Source of the DNA: an uncultured Collinsella sp.
Lineage (GTDB): Bacteria > Actinomycetota > Coriobacteriia > Coriobacteriales > Coriobacteriaceae
DNA length: 14,110 nucleotides
Assembly (NCBI GenBank): GCA_900768435.1
Contig: CAAGCW010000014.1
Location: forward strand, 1 to 14,110
Reading direction: 5' to 3'
The notes below the pieces were generated by a model. The model saw only the letters and a program-made list of their open reading frames with translations, was not told the DNA's origin and did not search any database. Each line of letters opens with the position of its first letter. Positions within the stretch are counted from its first letter, which is position 1. A program made the position numbers and the translations under genes. Below, one piece after another: positions 13,854 through 14,110 of the stretch.

Positions 13854-13883
13854 GGGGCGGACACCAGCTACGGTGCCCGCCCC
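13854..13883 (+). terminator. terminator-like hairpin after the hydrolase gene
   Basis: GGGGCGGACACC (13854-13865) pairs with GGTGCCCGCCCC (13872-13883), with one mismatch and a 6-nt loop. It is very stable, but followed by ATTACAG rather than a T-run. Likely transcription end for the hydrolase gene. Confidence 0.6.
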
Positions 13884-13901
13884 ATTACAGTCTGAAATAG
13901 G

Positions 13902-13921
13902 CCATCGATAAATTTCGATGG
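13902..13921. terminator. second hairpin, possibly for a minus-strand transcript
   Basis: CCATCGA (13902-13908) and TCGATGG (13915-13921) are perfect 7-bp arms around TAAATT. On the minus strand it is followed by CCTATTTCAG. It could end a minus-strand transcript coming from beyond the right edge. Weak evidence. Confidence 0.35.
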
Positions 13922-14110
13922 CGAGCATTCGGCGCATTGCCTACGATACGGGCAAGCCCCGAGGGGCCGCCGATCGGGCGCCTCCGGATGTCCGTCTGCC
14001 CCTGCCCCGTAGAGGGCCCGGGGGGTGTTGCCACCGGGGGCGCTCGCCGCTCCGGACGACTGATAGGAAACTGCCGGGCGCAAGCGCCACGGCCAGGTAA
14101 TGTGGGTGTC
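13922..14110. other. GC-rich right-edge region without a recognised gene
   Basis: GC-rich sequence with many short complementary blocks, for example GGTGTTGCCACC (14026-14037) and GGCGCAAGCGCC (14077-14088). A minus-strand frame stays open from the right edge to 13868, but its protein is Pro/Arg/Gly/Ala-rich with no family features. The base composition and local hairpins could fit a structured RNA or leader cut off by the window edge. I could not match it to RNase P, tmRNA, T-box or cobalamin elements. Confidence 0.35.

Noticed and set aside
13990..14110. Resemblance to RNase P RNA (GGAAA..CCGGGC, GCCAGGTAA) or a cobalamin box
   Set aside because: The near-invariant RNase P stretch GAGGAAAGTCCGGGC is not matched, and the B12-box similarity is only partial with no matching upstream core. 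Too weak to call.

Overview
The window reads as a chromosomal segment from a high-GC Gram-positive anaerobe of the Coriobacteriia, most likely Collinsella or a close relative. This rests on three things: high GC with G/C-rich third codon positions, a Tat-type lipoprotein signal on a solute-binding protein, and a glutamate-type ABC transporter whose second permease resembles actinobacterial GluD. The genus is inference; there is no rRNA or other phylogenetic marker here.

Layout. All genes left of about 7.2 kb run on the minus strand and all genes right of it run on the plus strand, diverging from a 228-bp promoter region (7141-7368). From the left edge there is an intergenic stretch with a GC hairpin and a perfect 40-bp palindrome. 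Next comes a 41-residue membrane peptide whose Shine-Dalgarno sequence is sequestered in a hairpin (249-374, minus), a type I toxin-like layout. After it come a Cof-type HAD phosphatase (531-1388), an MFS exporter (1491-2759) with its TetR regulator (2867-3526) and two matching operators between them, a PII signal protein (3601-3939), an ammonium transporter (4084-5361), a PF06541 membrane protein (5560-6579) and an HD-domain phosphohydrolase (6583-7140).

On the plus strand a DXS-like thiamine-diphosphate enzyme (7369-9150) ends in a textbook terminator. A 341-bp non-coding region with a strong sigma70-type promoter leads into a four-gene amino-acid (probably glutamate) ABC operon: Tat lipoprotein binding protein, two permeases and an ATPase (9492-12917). 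A class-C26 gamma-glutamyl hydrolase (13005-13814) follows. The last 230 bases are GC-rich, with hairpins but no gene I recognise.

The genes point to nitrogen and glutamate economy. Amt and PII handle ammonium uptake and its control, the ABC system imports an acidic amino acid or glutamine, and the C26 hydrolase could release glutamate from gamma-glutamyl compounds. The TetR/MFS pair looks like a self-contained efflux cassette.

The most interesting points are the toxin-like peptide with its RBS-masking hairpin, a 103-bp structured inverted repeat between amt and the PII gene, a PII protein lacking the modifiable Tyr51, and a DXS homologue that has lost residues used by true DXS to bind its substrates.
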